Assembly: GCA_032821775.1 (NCBI GenBank)
Contig: JAVLRN010000001.1
Coordinates: forward strand, 3,410,001-3,474,000
Reading direction: 5' to 3'
Length of the DNA stretch: 64,000 nucleotides
Source: Sanguinoderma infundibulare
Taxonomy: Eukaryota > Basidiomycota > Agaricomycetes > Polyporales > Polyporaceae
Shown: positions 23,467 through 35,424 of the stretch, piece after piece
Layout of the letters: every line of letters starts with the position of its first letter
Position numbering within the stretch: the first letter of the stretch is position 1
Program-made: the position numbers and the translations under genes
Notes under the pieces: model-generated
What the model was told of the DNA's origin: nothing
What the model saw: the letters and a program-made list of their open reading frames with translations, nothing else
Database searches by the model: none

Positions 23467-24277
23467 CTGGGCACTGAGTGGAGAGCCGTTTGAGCGGAGG
23501 TGTGGGGGGTGAGAGCGGTGGGGGTTTGAGTGGGGAGAGCTGTGCTCGCAGGTAGGACTTCTGGTCCAGGTACTATGTGTTACTGAAGGAAAGAAGCAGA
23601 AGGCCAGAAGCCCCAAGCTTAAATACCCCGCTCGCCATCGTATGACGCCACAACGGCACTGCCAGTATGTCTTGACCGCTGCCCAAGGACGACGGTAGGA
23701 GTCGGAACACATCGCCCAGCCCAGGACACACCAGCCCCAGGCGGAACCGCGCCCTCATCGCAAAAGACCGAGATAGGGATCGCGCAACCGCTGCCTCGAG
23801 TCTGGGCGACCGCAGCGCTGAACGGAACGGCCTGGTCACGGTCACGTGTGGGGCCGATAGGCGTTCTGGCCGAAAAAGGCTTCTCTAGAATCCCTCATCG
23901 GGCGCCACCCACAAGCTCAAACAAATGCGGGCGGCGCCCATCTTGCCCCGCCTCGGTTCCGGACCGTCCAATTCATCGCGGCTAACAGAGAACGCCTTGC
24001 CCGTGACAACATAAATTCTAGGCACGTAAACGAGCCTAATTGCCGGTTCCGAGCCGGAACGGCGACATGCCACCGTGACTGGCATTGGAGGTTAACGCCG
24101 GAGCTCGAATTGACGTGCATGGGACGAGTACTCAAGAAATCCCCCCACAGTAGTACATAAAATGAAAGCGGGTCCTCGAAGTGCAATAAAATTAGTGCAA
24201 AGCCGCTACACACATCCCCGTCCTCACGACCCCATCCATGTGCAAGAATACAGTAATCCCCCTCGACATGTCTGGTA
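23467..24277. other. Intergenic
   Basis: About 810 bases upstream of the small membrane-protein gene and downstream of the TBC gene, both on the minus strand. Short open frames only; none supported. Confidence 0.5.
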
Positions 24278-26731
24278 TCACAGGTCTGGCAGTTCCCGTT
24301 CGATCAGCCGCTTCCACGTGCTCTCCCGCCACCACTCGTCCATGCTCTCTATCCGCTCCCACAGGTTCTCCTCGTCCAGGTTGTAGATCTCGTACTTGCC
24401 GTTGTCGATCGTCCAGCCGTCCCGCTTTGCAACTTCCAATGCCGCCTTGTTTTCCCCTCTGCCCAAGCCGCATGATACTCACGTCAGCGGAGTGCTACGG
24501 TGACATATGATAGATGGGCGCGCACCGTAGAAGCTCAAGGAGCTCCTTCTTGTCGGGGAAGAACAGCCGTGGCTCCAGGACACCGAGGATGGCGAGCGCT
24601 GCGCGGTACAGGAACGCATCGCCTTCGAGCACGACTACGTCCCACACTCGTGCGCACGCTTCGAACGGAAGGTGATCCAAGAATAAAGGCGCGAGCCAGT
24701 CAGGCAGGTACGACGCAGGCGATACATGATGCTGCTTGAAGTTGAAGTAAACTGCCATATGCGATTAGCCCACTCTCGCAAGTATACTTATCACACAGGA
24801 ACGCACTTTTGGGCATGCCATCGGCCAGGAGAGTGTCAAATATCCTGCAAGCGATGAGATAGAGCACGGAACAATGGACGGGACTGAGTTACCTGTAGTA
24901 GGCTTCCACCTAAAGAATCTGACGTCAAATTTGTTCAATCACCGGCCGACCGAGTATTACTCACGTCATCCTTAGTCGCGATGCCTCCGTATAATGACCG
25001 TAGGCAATGTCGTTCCATAAGGTTGCGCATGACGATGAATCCTTGTGTTGGCGGCATGTTTATGAGGATCATAGCTGCGATCTTGGCGACCCCAACGACG
25101 TATCCCAGACCCTCGTCCGATCGCGCGACGACCCATGCGCAGAGCATGTCTTTCAGATCTTGGTATAACGGTCCCTTCTCCGGCGTAAAGAGGCGCATCG
25201 AAGGAAGGGTCGTACGGATATCGTCTTCCAGCAGTCGCAGTACAGTCGTCGGAAACGATCCGGACGACAATGCACGTTTTGCTCTTGATAGACATGTTTT
25301 GAACGAATCTATAAACAAGAGAGGGTCATTTCATGCAACCCACACAGTGCCTACATGTGGACTTGCCACTACTCAGGGCAAGCGGATTTCCGACCGCCGA
25401 TTGCCACATGCAAGCTCGTAGCTTGGTAGGAATCCCTTGCCACCACAACCTCCGCAGTTGGCCATTGCGCTGAACCACCGTCCAGTCGGGCACGATCTCA
25501 CGTTCCCACACGTTAATTGACTCTTCTATTCGTCGCTCGCGCGCCAAACGGCGTTCCTGTAATGCGTGCCTTCGCTTCTCCTCTGCACAAGGTCATGGCG
25601 AGGGTGGGAAACGCATCGGAAGCCAACCCGCGATGACATCATCCGGGACACGCGCATATACGCAGGTTGTGGATCGGTTCGAAGAGCACCGGGGACGAGG
25701 AGACACAGACTACGTTAATGAACGTTCGTTCGTGAGGCGGAAGAGAGACGGCCGGCAGACCGAGTGCACTCACCAGCGGCCCGACTGTACCTCATCATCT
25801 CCTCCCAGTCCTGGAGGTGTTTCTTGTCCTCCGTGCGCGGTTTCGGGGGAAGGTAAGGCGGACGTGTCCTGCTCACCACCTTGTCAAGCATGCTGGGGCC
25901 GACCGAGCGCGATGGCCGATGGCGCGTCGTCGGTGTCGGGGGTTCGGGGAGTTTCGCCGTCGTGGGTGTGGGGAGGGAGATGGAGGTCGGGAGCGGAAGG
26001 GCGGGCGTCGACGAGGCATTGGGGTTCGAAGGAGTTATTTGAAGGGGAGAAGGAGCTGGTTTACGGACGTCCTCCATAGACGCGGCGTGCGGGCGTAGGG
26101 ATGGTCCATGGTCTTCGGAAGCGCCTTCGGAGGAGCGTGTCTCGTCCGAAGACCGGGCGTCCAAGCGTATCTCCGTCGTCTGCGCCTCAGGCCCTGACAA
26201 GTCGATCTCCACGGTGGGGTATGTCGTGACAATTTCCTCCGGTTCTTCGTGGAGCGGTGCGGGAGGGGATGGGGGAGGGTCGTCCAGAGAGACATCGGAG
26301 AGCTCTGAAGAGAGAGGAACATCGTACAGTGAGTCCTGGTGCGAGGAAGACTGCGATATCATCCGCGGCGGCGAAGACGGCCTCCGAGCGGCGGCGGATG
26401 ACGGTGTCGAGGGCGGGGAGTCGTGTCCGGCGTCGATATCGAACGTCGAGACGGATGCATCGGGATCGACCGAGTACCCTATCTTGGTGACTATGGCGTC
26501 CATGTCGAACCCGCCAGGCTGCCAACTATCCACCCCGCCCCCGTTCCCGTTTGCACCGCCGGTCATGTTCTTGGCGAGCTCCTCCCGAAGCTTTGCTGGA
26601 GAGAATTCAGGGACGTCGATGTCCTCAGTATCGGAAAAGGCATCGTCGTTGAAGGAGAAGCCCGGGGGGACTTTGCGAACGCCAGAGACAGGGTAAGCGT
26701 CGTGTTCTCCGTCGTCCGCGTTGTGCGCCAT
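24278..26731 (-). CDS. TBC-domain protein (Rab GTPase-activating protein family)
   Basis: Likely regulator of a Rab GTPase in membrane traffic. Seven exons: 25774-26731, 25370-25582, 24965-25308, 24893-24909, 24807-24844, 24526-24751, 24278-24458; 1977 nt, 658 residues. Residues 1-320 are disordered, Ser/Pro/Asp-rich. A coiled, charged stretch (EEKRRHALQERRLARERRIEE) leads into the TBC domain (about 340-600): motif A LRRLWWQGIPTKLRACMW, the arginine-finger region LLEDDIRTTLPSM, and EGLGYVVGVAKIAAMILINMPP. In most TBC domains the last motif is YxQG; here the glutamine position is V (YVVG), so dual-finger catalysis may be altered or this subfamily simply lacks it. The donor of exon 2 (GTGGCA at 25369) is weak; GTAGGC fifteen bases on also keeps frame. 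Divergent from the hydroxyisourate hydrolase gene (211 bp between ATGs). Confidence 0.88.
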
Positions 26732-26942
26732 GGGGTCAACGGCGGTGGAGGATGGTCGGGAAGGTGAGAAGAGTAGTTGCCAGAGCACTGCACGCGCGCT
26801 GTACTGCCCACAGCGCTATAATTAAGCTCGAGACGCGTCGCGGATCCCGGCCCGCGCCCAATGTCAATCGCGATGGCCAATGGACCCAACGACTTGACCA
26901 CGGCGACTTGACCAGAGCGTGGTGAGCGAAAGGACTGCAAGC

Positions 26943-27494
26943 ATGACCAAGTCTCCGGTAACCTGCCACGGTGCGTGTGCTGCGCATGAAGGTGATCGGC
27001 CGCCAACGCTCGCGAAACAGTGCTCGACTCTTCCATCGGCAAACCTGCCGCGGGTGTGTTTGTGCAGCTTCAGGCACTCAAGTCGGCCGAGGGCCGTTTT
27101 GCTGGGTTTGACGTCCTTGCTGACGGGTGAGTGGTGGGTCCACCGCTGGACGGGATGCCGACTGAGATGTTTCCTAGAGTGACTGACTCGGACGGCCGCT
27201 GTATGCAGCTGTACCCCGAGGCCGGTCCTGGACAGAGGAGGGAAGACCTCATCAAACTCCAAGCTGGAAAGCTCTATAAAGTCGTCTTCAAGACGAAGGA
27301 ATACTTTGAGAGGACGGACCGCAAGTGCTTCTATCCATGGGTCGAGGTGCCCGTTCTCAGAGCCTGTCCTCGTTATCCAGCCTGTTGATCACCACCCGGC
27401 ACAGATTACATTCGAGGTGCCCAGCACAACGGAGCACTACCACATACCGCTGCTCATCAGCCCCTACTCCTACACGACATACCGGGGCAGCTAA
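26943..27494 (+). CDS. 5-hydroxyisourate hydrolase (transthyretin-like)
   Basis: Hydrolyses 5-hydroxyisourate, the product of urate oxidase, to OHCU in purine (uric acid) catabolism; often peroxisomal. Four exons: 26943-26970, 27021-27126, 27178-27346, 27405-27494; 393 nt, 130 residues, the normal size. The N-terminus MTKSPVTCHVLDSSIGKPAAGV carries the conserved histidine motif (TxHVLD, here split by intron 1), the middle has the family GRC and FYPWVEITF blocks, and the protein ends in YRGS, the C-terminal tetrapeptide that marks hydrolases and separates them from transthyretins. The last residues before it (ISPYSYTTYRGS) are typical. No C-terminal peroxisome signal SKL is seen. Confidence 0.95.
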
Positions 27495-27888
27495 ATACAG
27501 AACCGGACAGCAGTGTCAAGAATCCGTCAAGATCAACAAAATGAATCGTGATCATGCAGTATGCATATGGTAGGAAACGAATGCACATGTACAGTACTCT
27601 AGCCACGTCAAAATACGAATCAGTGCGAATGCTTGCAGTGATGCAGAGACGAAGATAATATACAGTTGCGAGAGCTGTCTAACGGTACAGTCACAGTGTC
27701 CCCAGTATATACAGTGCATGCAAAGATGACGACGACGTTGCGGGTGGTAAACCGTGCAAGAAGAAGAAAAATGAACAAGAAGCAAGTGGAAGGATTAAGT
27801 TACGTGCAGTACCACCGATGAGATTATATTCCTCCAATACCTTCAACATTGTCCCCGAGACGGTGGCGGTGGCGGGAGCGGCGGGTGG
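27495..27888. other. Intergenic, convergent 3' ends
   Basis: 394 bases between the hydrolase stop and the stop of the disordered protein on the other strand. Nothing recognised. Confidence 0.5.
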
Positions 27889-29521
27889 TCATACGATGCT
27901 CAGTCCGTTGACGCCTTCCTCGGCGTTGTCGACCTCTCGCTCCCCTTCTCGACGGGATCTGGTCATAGGTCGCAGTATGGGGCTCGCGAGTCCGATCTGC
28001 GCGCGCAGAGTAGGGCTCGATAATACGCTCGCCGAGCCAAAGCTCGGTCGCGCGGACCAGTATGAGGTCGAACCGGGGACGATCGGCGACGATGCCCCAG
28101 AATGCAGGCCGGTCGGTATGGGAATGGGAACCGGCATGGAGAGACGAGGTGCGTTCCCAGACAAACGCCCGTTGAACGCCTCCCGCAGGTGGGATATCGA
28201 TGGGGATACCGCGCGCCGCTTCGCCGCAGTGGGATATGGATCGTATCGCTCGTCGACTGCATAAGTATATAACACGTTGGTCAGCGTGAGGCCAAAGGGG
28301 GAATGCGTCTGAGACTCAACCGGACATACGCTTCCGTTTGTTGTTCCGCACGGCACTCGTCGAAGTCGGCGGGGGCGTATATCGCCAAGATGAGACGACG
28401 GGAGAAGACACTGCCGAGGAGGGCTGTATGCGCTCCGTGTGAGGATCGTCGCCACGAGCATGAGAGGGGAGACAGTGCGACGAGCAACATACCATGTCCA
28501 CATCCATCGCTATGCTCCCGATCGGGCTCTCCAGCATCGACGGATCGTCCCCATACACACTCTGCGCAGGGGTGACTGGCTTCGTCGGCGCACTCGACTC
28601 GGTAAACGCAAACGGGACGTTGTCGTCCAGGTCCTCGTCGTCGCTCGGCGTTGACTCCCGCTGTGGCTCGTCGACGCCCGCCTCCTCTGGGTACCGCCCG
28701 CGGTCAGACGCGGCGCGGGGCGTGCGGGGGTGGGTGGGCGAATCGCTGAACGACGCGAGCATGCGCTGGAACTGCGCCTCGGACTTGAGCTCGTTGTCTT
28801 GCATGTGCGACTCGGCTACAAGGGAAAGAATGCGCGGGAACCGGACCTGTGTGTGCCTGCGTGAGTACATGCGGCCGTGTGGGTGTGCGGACCGAGCGGG
28901 GGGCATGGAGAAAGCAGGTACGCGAGCAGCTGGGGAAAGCGGGATCGAGGAAGCGGGGCGGGAACGAGGTCCGGGGCAGACGAGGTGGGGGGAAATGGGA
29001 AGGTGGAGGGGTGCAGGCGAAAGGAGGTAAAAACGCACCGGGTTGGAGGGCCTGCGCGCATGTGCGCGGATGGGCACTGGGGCGTCCTCAGTACCCGAGC
29101 TCGAACTCGAGGCAGACGTCAGGCGAGGCGGCGTCCGTGGACGGCTGGTCTTCATGCTCGGGTCGTTCTCTGAGTCTATCTGCGGTCCGGGAAGCAAGGG
29201 CGTAGCATTCCCGGAATCGCTGTCCGTCGACATCTTATCCCTGTCGCTTTCAGAGTCCTCTCCGTTTCCGCTCGCGCTGTACCGCCGAGTAAATGAGGAT
29301 ATGAGCGGACTATGGAGGCGGCTGTCCGGGAGAGGATTGCTCCCACTCCTAGGACCGAGCAGGCTGGGGCGTCGCAGTCGGAGCAGAAAGGGACTGAGGT
29401 CGTCAGATGCAGATGGGGGCAACGAGGCTGATGGAGAGGACGGTAGAGCGAAGTCGGCGGAGGATGTGGGTAGGGAGGGGCGGGTGATCATGGTTGGGCG
29501 TTGCCGATGATTATTGCTCAT
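27889..29521 (-). CDS. Disordered Ser/Pro-rich protein of unknown function
   Basis: Four exons: 29039-29521, 28493-28846, 28321-28423, 27889-28256; 1308 nt, 435 residues. The third donor is GTTGAG, a variant but valid GT. I do not recognise a named family. The only ordered-looking segment is PVRFPRILSLVAESHMQDNE followed by LKSEAQFQRMLASF at residues about 160-195, which may be a short conserved helix. The rest is rich in Ser, Pro and Asp, with possible cyclin-dependent-kinase-like SP/TP sites and two basic clusters that could act as nuclear signals (NNKRKRMS and TAAKRRAVSPS). These features suggest a nuclear regulatory protein, which is inference only. A second in-frame ATG lies at codon 11. 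Confidence 0.65.
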
Positions 29522-29850
29522 GTTGAGTTCAAGCTGTTACGGTGAGGTGAGGGCTCCAATGAGCTGGCAATGTGTACATGGGGGGTCGGTAGCGAAAACG
29601 GACTGCGGTCGTCCAGCTTGGCGGAGGTTGGCGGTCGTTAGACGGGTGTGGGTCAAGTGTGGGTTCTCGGTGCTTGTAAACGCTCGGGACGCTTGCCGAA
29701 CGGCGGGACTTTCGCAGCGCGGAACAAACCCTGAGGGGTCCGCTCGACACAAACTGTGTATCACGCCACTCATAGAGGAGTTTGCATTCGTATTATAGCA
29801 ATAGATTACCGTACACTGTACAAGAGGAAAATCTACAACCAAATCCGCAT
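29522..29850. other. Intergenic
   Basis: About 330 bases upstream of the disordered-protein gene and downstream of the MAPEG gene. Nothing recognised. Confidence 0.5.
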
Positions 29851-30597
29851 TCACAATGCACGAACGAAAGAAACCACAGTCGCGGTGGAGGTGGCAACAA
29901 GGCCTAGGTACAATTAAAAGTTAGCCATCTGTTGCACCACTTTGCAAGAGAGATACTTACCCCACGCGGCCAGGATCTGAATGTAAGTGCTGCCAAACAT
30001 GTTACGCTAGTCATACCGTCAGCGTATGTTCACAAAGTCTACCCTGGCGGGAACACGCACCTTCCTGGGTTGACCAGTCGCGTAGCCGATAGTATAGAAG
30101 ACCCGGAAGAGGGTCCAAGTACCGCACAGGGCTGCGGCAACCATCGGATACTTCAAACCAGTAATAAGGGTCCCCGCAAGGACAACGGGGATGGTTTCGA
30201 GGGTGTTTTGGTGGGCACCTGTGTAGAAGATAAACGCTTGGTCCTGAGAAGGCCATGGTCGTGAACGTTATTGCTTACGTTGCGCGCAATTAAACTTGGC
30301 CGCGTCCGGGTTGGCAGCGGCCTCCGCCTTTTCGGCGTAGACTGCCCAATGAATGTAAGCACGGTTTGCAAAAACGGATTGCCGGGGATGGCTGACCTTG
30401 CGGGTAGTCGATCTTAGCCTGCCTGCGGGCACGGCCGACTCGGATGGTCTGCCAAAGAAGCAGCCAGAAGGTGGAAACCGCCGCAGTTGCAGGGTACGCA
30501 AACCTGGCGACGAGCAAATCAGTCCACCAGGTGAATACGCAGGCACGCGATTAATCCGTTGAAAGACGTACTCCCTGGGAAGAACAATGCCAGACAT
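29851..30597 (-). CDS. MGST3: Microsomal glutathione S-transferase 3 (MAPEG family)
   Basis: Four-helix membrane enzyme of the MAPEG family acting on lipid hydroperoxides or electrophiles with glutathione in the ER. Six exons: 30572-30597, 30397-30503, 30279-30341, 30061-30218, 29961-30006, 29851-29903; 453 nt, 150 residues, normal for MGST3. Motifs seen: FNCAQRAHQNTLE (the conserved glutathione-site R-x-HQN-x-x-E region), ALCGTWTLFRVFYTIGYATGQPRKR, and a final helix GLVATSTATVVSFVRAL. Helix 1 (PATAAVSTFWLLLWQ) follows a short N-terminus. The GTACGT and GTGCGT donors match the style of the rest of the window. Confidence 0.93.
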
Positions 30598-32085
30598 GTT
30601 GGCTTGGACGAGGATAAGTTGGACGAAAGTTAGCGAGTGTGGGAAGGTCGATAAGGTGGGATGTGCTCCTGGCCATGTCCACGGTAGCGGCTTCTTATAC
30701 CCATGGAAGCGATGATTACCTGTCGCCGGGGAATCGGGGTGAGTAGCCTGGACACTTTGGATGCGTCAGCACGGCTGCCAACGGCAGATCGTCCAGTTCC
30801 AGCTCAATTCGGAATTGCGTAGACGTGGAGCAGAACGTACGTGGCCAAATGTGGCCAATGAGAGAACACTTTCGGGATGGCCGAGGTGTCATGATGTTGG
30901 GATCAGGGACGCGCGGAGGAACTGGGAGACACTCCGCCGTCAGGACGTCAGCGCACTTACGGTGGCGTCCTCGCGTAGGGCTGCGTAGGGCTAACGATGT
31001 CAAGCTTGGTAAGGGACAGAATGTACTGGAAAGAGCTGCGTGCCCGCTCCACGACGACGATCCAGGGCGACGCGTGTTGGCGGCGGATTTAATTTTGTGC
31101 GCCCTGCGTGTGCCAGCCAACGCACACCCGTTTCCCGATTCTCTCGGGGACTCGCCTCCAATTGCACCCGATGACCGATCTCGGCACATGGCCATTACAG
31201 CGCTTTGCATAATTCCGTGAACACGCCATTTTTTTCGCCAGGCGTCTAAAACCCCATATTTAGTAGGTATCAGTCACCAGCGGCTGATGTGACAGTATCC
31301 GCCGTCACAGGGCGCGGGCGAGGAAGCACACTCGCGCTCCCCAGAAAACTGTGCGCGAGCCCCAGGAGGAAGCATGAGGGCAAAGAGCAAGGTACAAATG
31401 TTCAATCGAGCCCATTCCTCTTCCCGCGCGGAACGACTATGACGTGTACAGAACTCTTAGCGTGTTGTCGAGGTTTCGACCAGTCGAGGGTGTGCCGTGG
31501 TCGACCACGCTCTGCGCGAACACGCGCATGACAAGGGACACTCGAGGACTAGTCGCGCGTCAAGAGGCGCGTTGTAGGGGCTGAGCACAAAGTGGATCTG
31601 GTCAAGTGCAGGAAGAACTTGAAGAATTTGGAGCGCTCCGTTCAGACTTGTATCACCAGCGCCCATGAGGGCACCTGCTCATCGTGGAGCCCCTGATTTA
31701 GTTTCCATTATATCAAAATTTGCTGACGTCGCCTCTGCAGGATGGGGACGCGCGGCCCGGGGGATAGATGGAGGATGCACGTTTCGGGCGTTGTCAAAGC
31801 GGGTCAGAGCCTATGAGGCAAGCAACGTCATATTTCTTCACATTTATTGGGCAATATCTGATTGAAAGAGACTACAGGAATTCGGGGACGAGGGGTGCGC
31901 TCTCGAGGGCCTGAGGCGTTCAGTAGAGAAGTGACCGTGACATCATAGAATAGGCGCTGAAAGAATTTTCGGCGTGTTCACGGAATTATGCAAAGCACTG
32001 TATCTTCGGCGCTTCCAAAAATTTGGACGCGAGACGATCAGGCGCCCATGCGCCGTACATCTATCCTGCACTTTGCTGCTTCATA
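30598..32085. other. Long divergent intergenic region
   Basis: Almost 1.5 kb between the divergent MGST3 and RRB1 starts. Several open frames of 60-160 codons occur on both strands but they lack plausible starts, splice continuity or recognisable products. I see no terminal repeats. Confidence 0.5.
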
Positions 32086-33802
32086 ATGTCTAAACGTTCC
32101 GCAACGGAAGTACAGTCTACCACTGCAAGTCAGTCTGAGCCGCGCAAGACACCAAGATCAGAATCAAAGCGGAAGGAGGATGCGGTGGACGATGAGATGG
32201 GAGAGTTCGAGGACGGATGGGAGGATGAGTACGAGAGCGATGAGGATGTCGTAGAGGGCGAAGGAGGAAAGGGAGAAGACAGTACGTTTTTGTGCAAGGG
32301 ACGCAGTATCTATATGTAATTGACATGCGCACAAAGGAATGGATGTAGACGATGAGGTTATGGCCCCGATCGAGGAGTCCGAGGAGCCGCCTCAGGCACC
32401 TCAAGCCTTCATCCCCGGAGTCCACAAGCTAGGGAAGGATGAGATCCTGGAACCAGACGACTCGGTGTATATCATGCGGCATAACATGACTGTCAACTGG
32501 CCATGTCTCTCGTTCGACGTGCTGAGGGACAACCTCGGAGACCAGAGGCAAAGATACCCTGCAACCGCGTACATTGTCACCGGAACGCAGGCGGACGTCG
32601 CAAAGAACAACGAGATTCACGTGTACAAGATGAGTTCACTACAAAAGACACAAAAGGAGAACGGTGAGCACGCGCCGAAGACTTACTTATTTTGGTAATT
32701 TCACGCTCATTTGCTTGAGAAGACTCCGACGATGAGGACGAAGAGGATGACGAAGCACTAGACGAAGACCCCATCCTCGAACACCGCTCCATCCCCCACC
32801 TCGGCGGCGTGAACCGCATCCGCGCACAACCACTACCCGCATCCTCCCCCCTCCCGCCCGTCTCACAACCGTACTACGTCGCCAGCTGGGCCGAGACCGG
32901 CAAAGTGCACATATGGGACGTCCGTCCCCTCATCGAGGCCCTCGACGTCCCCGGCTACGCCGTCGACAAGGCGCGCACGCACACCCCCGCCTTCACCGTC
33001 AGCTCGCACGGGCGCGCCGAGGGGTTCGCCATGGACTGGGCCTCGTCCGGCGCCGCGAACCCGTCTGCGCTCCGCCTCCTCACGGGCGACGTCCACGCCA
33101 AGATCTTCCTGACGACGACGACGCCCTCGGGCTTCAACGCGCTCGGCCAGCCGTTCAGCTCGCACACGTCGAGCGTCGAGGACTTGCAGTGGAGCCCGTC
33201 CGAGCCGACCGTGTTCGCGTCGTGCTCGGCGGACCAGAGCGTGCGCGTGTGGGACGTCAGGACGAAGGGCAGGCAGAGCGTCGCGGGTATCGAGCGCGCG
33301 CACGAGAGCGACGTGAACGTGATCAGCTGGAACCGCGCGACGACGTACCTCCTGCTGAGCGGTGGGGACGAGGGTGGGATCAAGGTATGGGACCTGCGGA
33401 ACGTCAAGAAGGCTGGGTAAGGACTGTTCGTTTGTCGCTCGCTTACCGTGCTCTGATTTTTTGTCTTCCAGGACCGGCCCTGATCCCTCACCAGTGGCTG
33501 CATTCACCTGGCACAGTGCACCTATCACTTCTATCGAATGGCATCCCACAGAGGACTCTATCTTCGCCGCGTCCGGTGCCGACGACCAGGTCACGCTCTG
33601 GGATCTTGCGGTCGAGCAGGACGACGAGGAGACTGGTGCCATGGACGCGACCGAGGGCGGACGGGAGGTGCCCCCTCAGCTTCTCTTCGTACACCAAGGC
33701 CAGAAGGACGTCAAGGAAGTCCACTGGCACCCACAAATACCCGGCGCTGTCATCAGTACCGCTTATGACGGCTTCAACGTCTTCAAAACGATCTCAGTAT
33801 GA
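32086..33802 (+). CDS. RRB1: WD-repeat ribosome assembly chaperone RRB1/GRWD1
   Basis: Dedicated chaperone of ribosomal protein L3 (uL3) in 60S assembly. Four exons: 32086-32281, 32337-32663, 32723-33416, 33472-33802; 1548 nt, 515 residues. An acidic N-terminus ([19 protein letters not shown]) precedes the histone-binding-type entry block ([38 protein letters not shown]), typical of the RBAP/GRWD branch. An acidic loop ([16 protein letters not shown]) follows. WD repeats end in [40 protein letters not shown] and [13 protein letters not shown]. Acidic stretches suit binding to the basic uL3. The last repeat ends [17 protein letters not shown]. Confidence 0.95.
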
Positions 33803-34088
33803 TCGACTTGTTCTGTATATGATTTTGCAGAGTGTTTGTCGCTTTTACCCGATGTTGTATGTTGCTTGTATCGCCAGTGGTCTCATTTGACAATTATGTC
33901 ACAACCGAATGTCCAGGTTACAACACGAGACTTGGATCTAGAGTAAGGGTGCTCGATATGATACATATGCTTGCGGTGAATTATGGTTCTAAGCGGTTCG
34001 CTCTCGATGGAGTCATATAACAAGAAGGCTGACAGTCTGTGTAGTCTCGAAGGCGACTGGATGGACACCTCTGTAGTCGACAAGCGCG

Positions 34089-35424
34089 TCAGTACATGGA
34101 GCTCGCATTGTTGCCCTTGGGTGAGCGGATCTACGAAGTAATCCTGGTCAGCCAACAACTCGTTCGGATACTTAAACAGTCCGCAGTTTTACCTTGTCTA
34201 TGTTCTTGTGAAGGATGTCTGTCAAAATGGCGTAGATAGACCGTAGGTCGTGAAGATTCTGACGCGCGACGTAAATCTGCTTCTCGTCATGCTCCTTCAA
34301 CGCAAGCTACATACGAGTCGTGAGCTTGGTGCAGAAGTCGCAAATCGAAACTCCTCTTTACCGCATAGTCTTCGAGATGTGGGTACTTCATGACCTTGCT
34401 GCAAATCTTTGCCCGAGTCAAATAATCTTGACGAGCAGTGTCCCGGAGGTTGTACGCGCTCTCCTGTGAGCGATGCAGCTCCGAGAGGACGTCTATAGCA
34501 AGCGTCTAGTAATGTTCAAACAAGCTGCAGCTGCTGAGAAACACGAACCTTCTTGGATCTGAACACCTGGATTGCACAGTTAGCCGCAGCGTACGTATAT
34601 GGGACGGAAATAGCGTACCAAAATTGTCTCCGCTTCATGATGCTGTCAGTAAACATTAAGGGTCAGAGGACGTATCGGAGGACGTACTCTTCGATCCTGT
34701 AAGCAAGTTTATGAACAAACTGTGGCACAAGACGTATACCATCACTCACTTGGGCATGGACAAGTTGATCCACAGCTTGACCTTGTCCTACACACCGTGG
34801 TTATAGCGTCAAGTCAATGGGTGGGGCAGCTGAGTACTTACACAGAGCTCTGCCAGCGTCTCGCATTCCCTCTTCAGCTGCTCGTGAATTGCATGGATGT
34901 GCTTGTTCGAGAGCATAACGCCAGGATGTTTCGCATGTTTGGTGTCGTGGTGAATTATGCCGTTTACGGCATCCCCGGTGTCGAGCTTCCGTTTCTTCGG
35001 CTCGGGCTCACCCGATGGCACAGGCCCAGGGTAGACGGTGGTGTCGGTCGTCTTCGGGGCATGTGAAAGGTGAAAGGGCGAACTGGAATCATACGTGGAC
35101 TCAATGAGAGCCTGAAGCTCACTGAACGTTGTTCATGAGCAAGTAAACGGACATTAGGGACTGAAGAGGACTGACAGAATCTATGGTGGCTGAGGCGTTA
35201 ACAGTCAGCCACACGAGATTCCTAACGACGCACCTTATTGGGAAAGGTCTTAAACACGACCTCCTCCGCAACTATTGAAGCCGAGTTGCGGAATTCCTAA
35301 GGAAAATGCAAGAAACGCGACCCAGCGAAACTGAGCTACGCGTCGCCGTAGGAAGGGGTGGCTGCGGGGTACGCACCTCTAGTTTCTTCTTGGTATCCTT
35401 GTCCAACGCAACTTTGGAAGACAT
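34089..35424 (-). CDS. PSME3: Proteasome activator PA28 (REG-gamma type)
   Basis: Subunit of the heptameric 11S activator that caps the 20S proteasome. Eleven exons: 35377-35424, 35234-35296, 35176-35180, 34842-35121, 34750-34787, 34688-34696, 34619-34632, 34549-34566, 34362-34492, 34193-34306, 34089-34130; 762 nt, 253 residues (human PA28-gamma is 254). Exons of 5, 9, 14 and 18 bases are required to give the family sequence (KILELQALIE; MPKIEDGDNFGVQIQED; then LTRAKICSKVMKYPHLEDY). The activation loop MPKIEDGDNFG and the C-terminal tail KIRSPKGNNASSMY, which docks on the 20S ring, are intact. A basic KKRK cluster in the insert after the first helix resembles the nuclear signal of PA28-gamma. 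All introns are GT-AG. Confidence 0.93.

Noticed and set aside
32863..33642. 259-codon minus-strand frame over RRB1
   Set aside because: Antisense to WD-repeat coding sequence; no independent signals.
33883..34158. Longer C-terminus for PA28 reading through to 33883
   Set aside because: The acceptor CTTCGTAG just inside it gives the family tail KIRSPKGNNASSMY and a stop at 34089, matching PA28-gamma in length and sequence.
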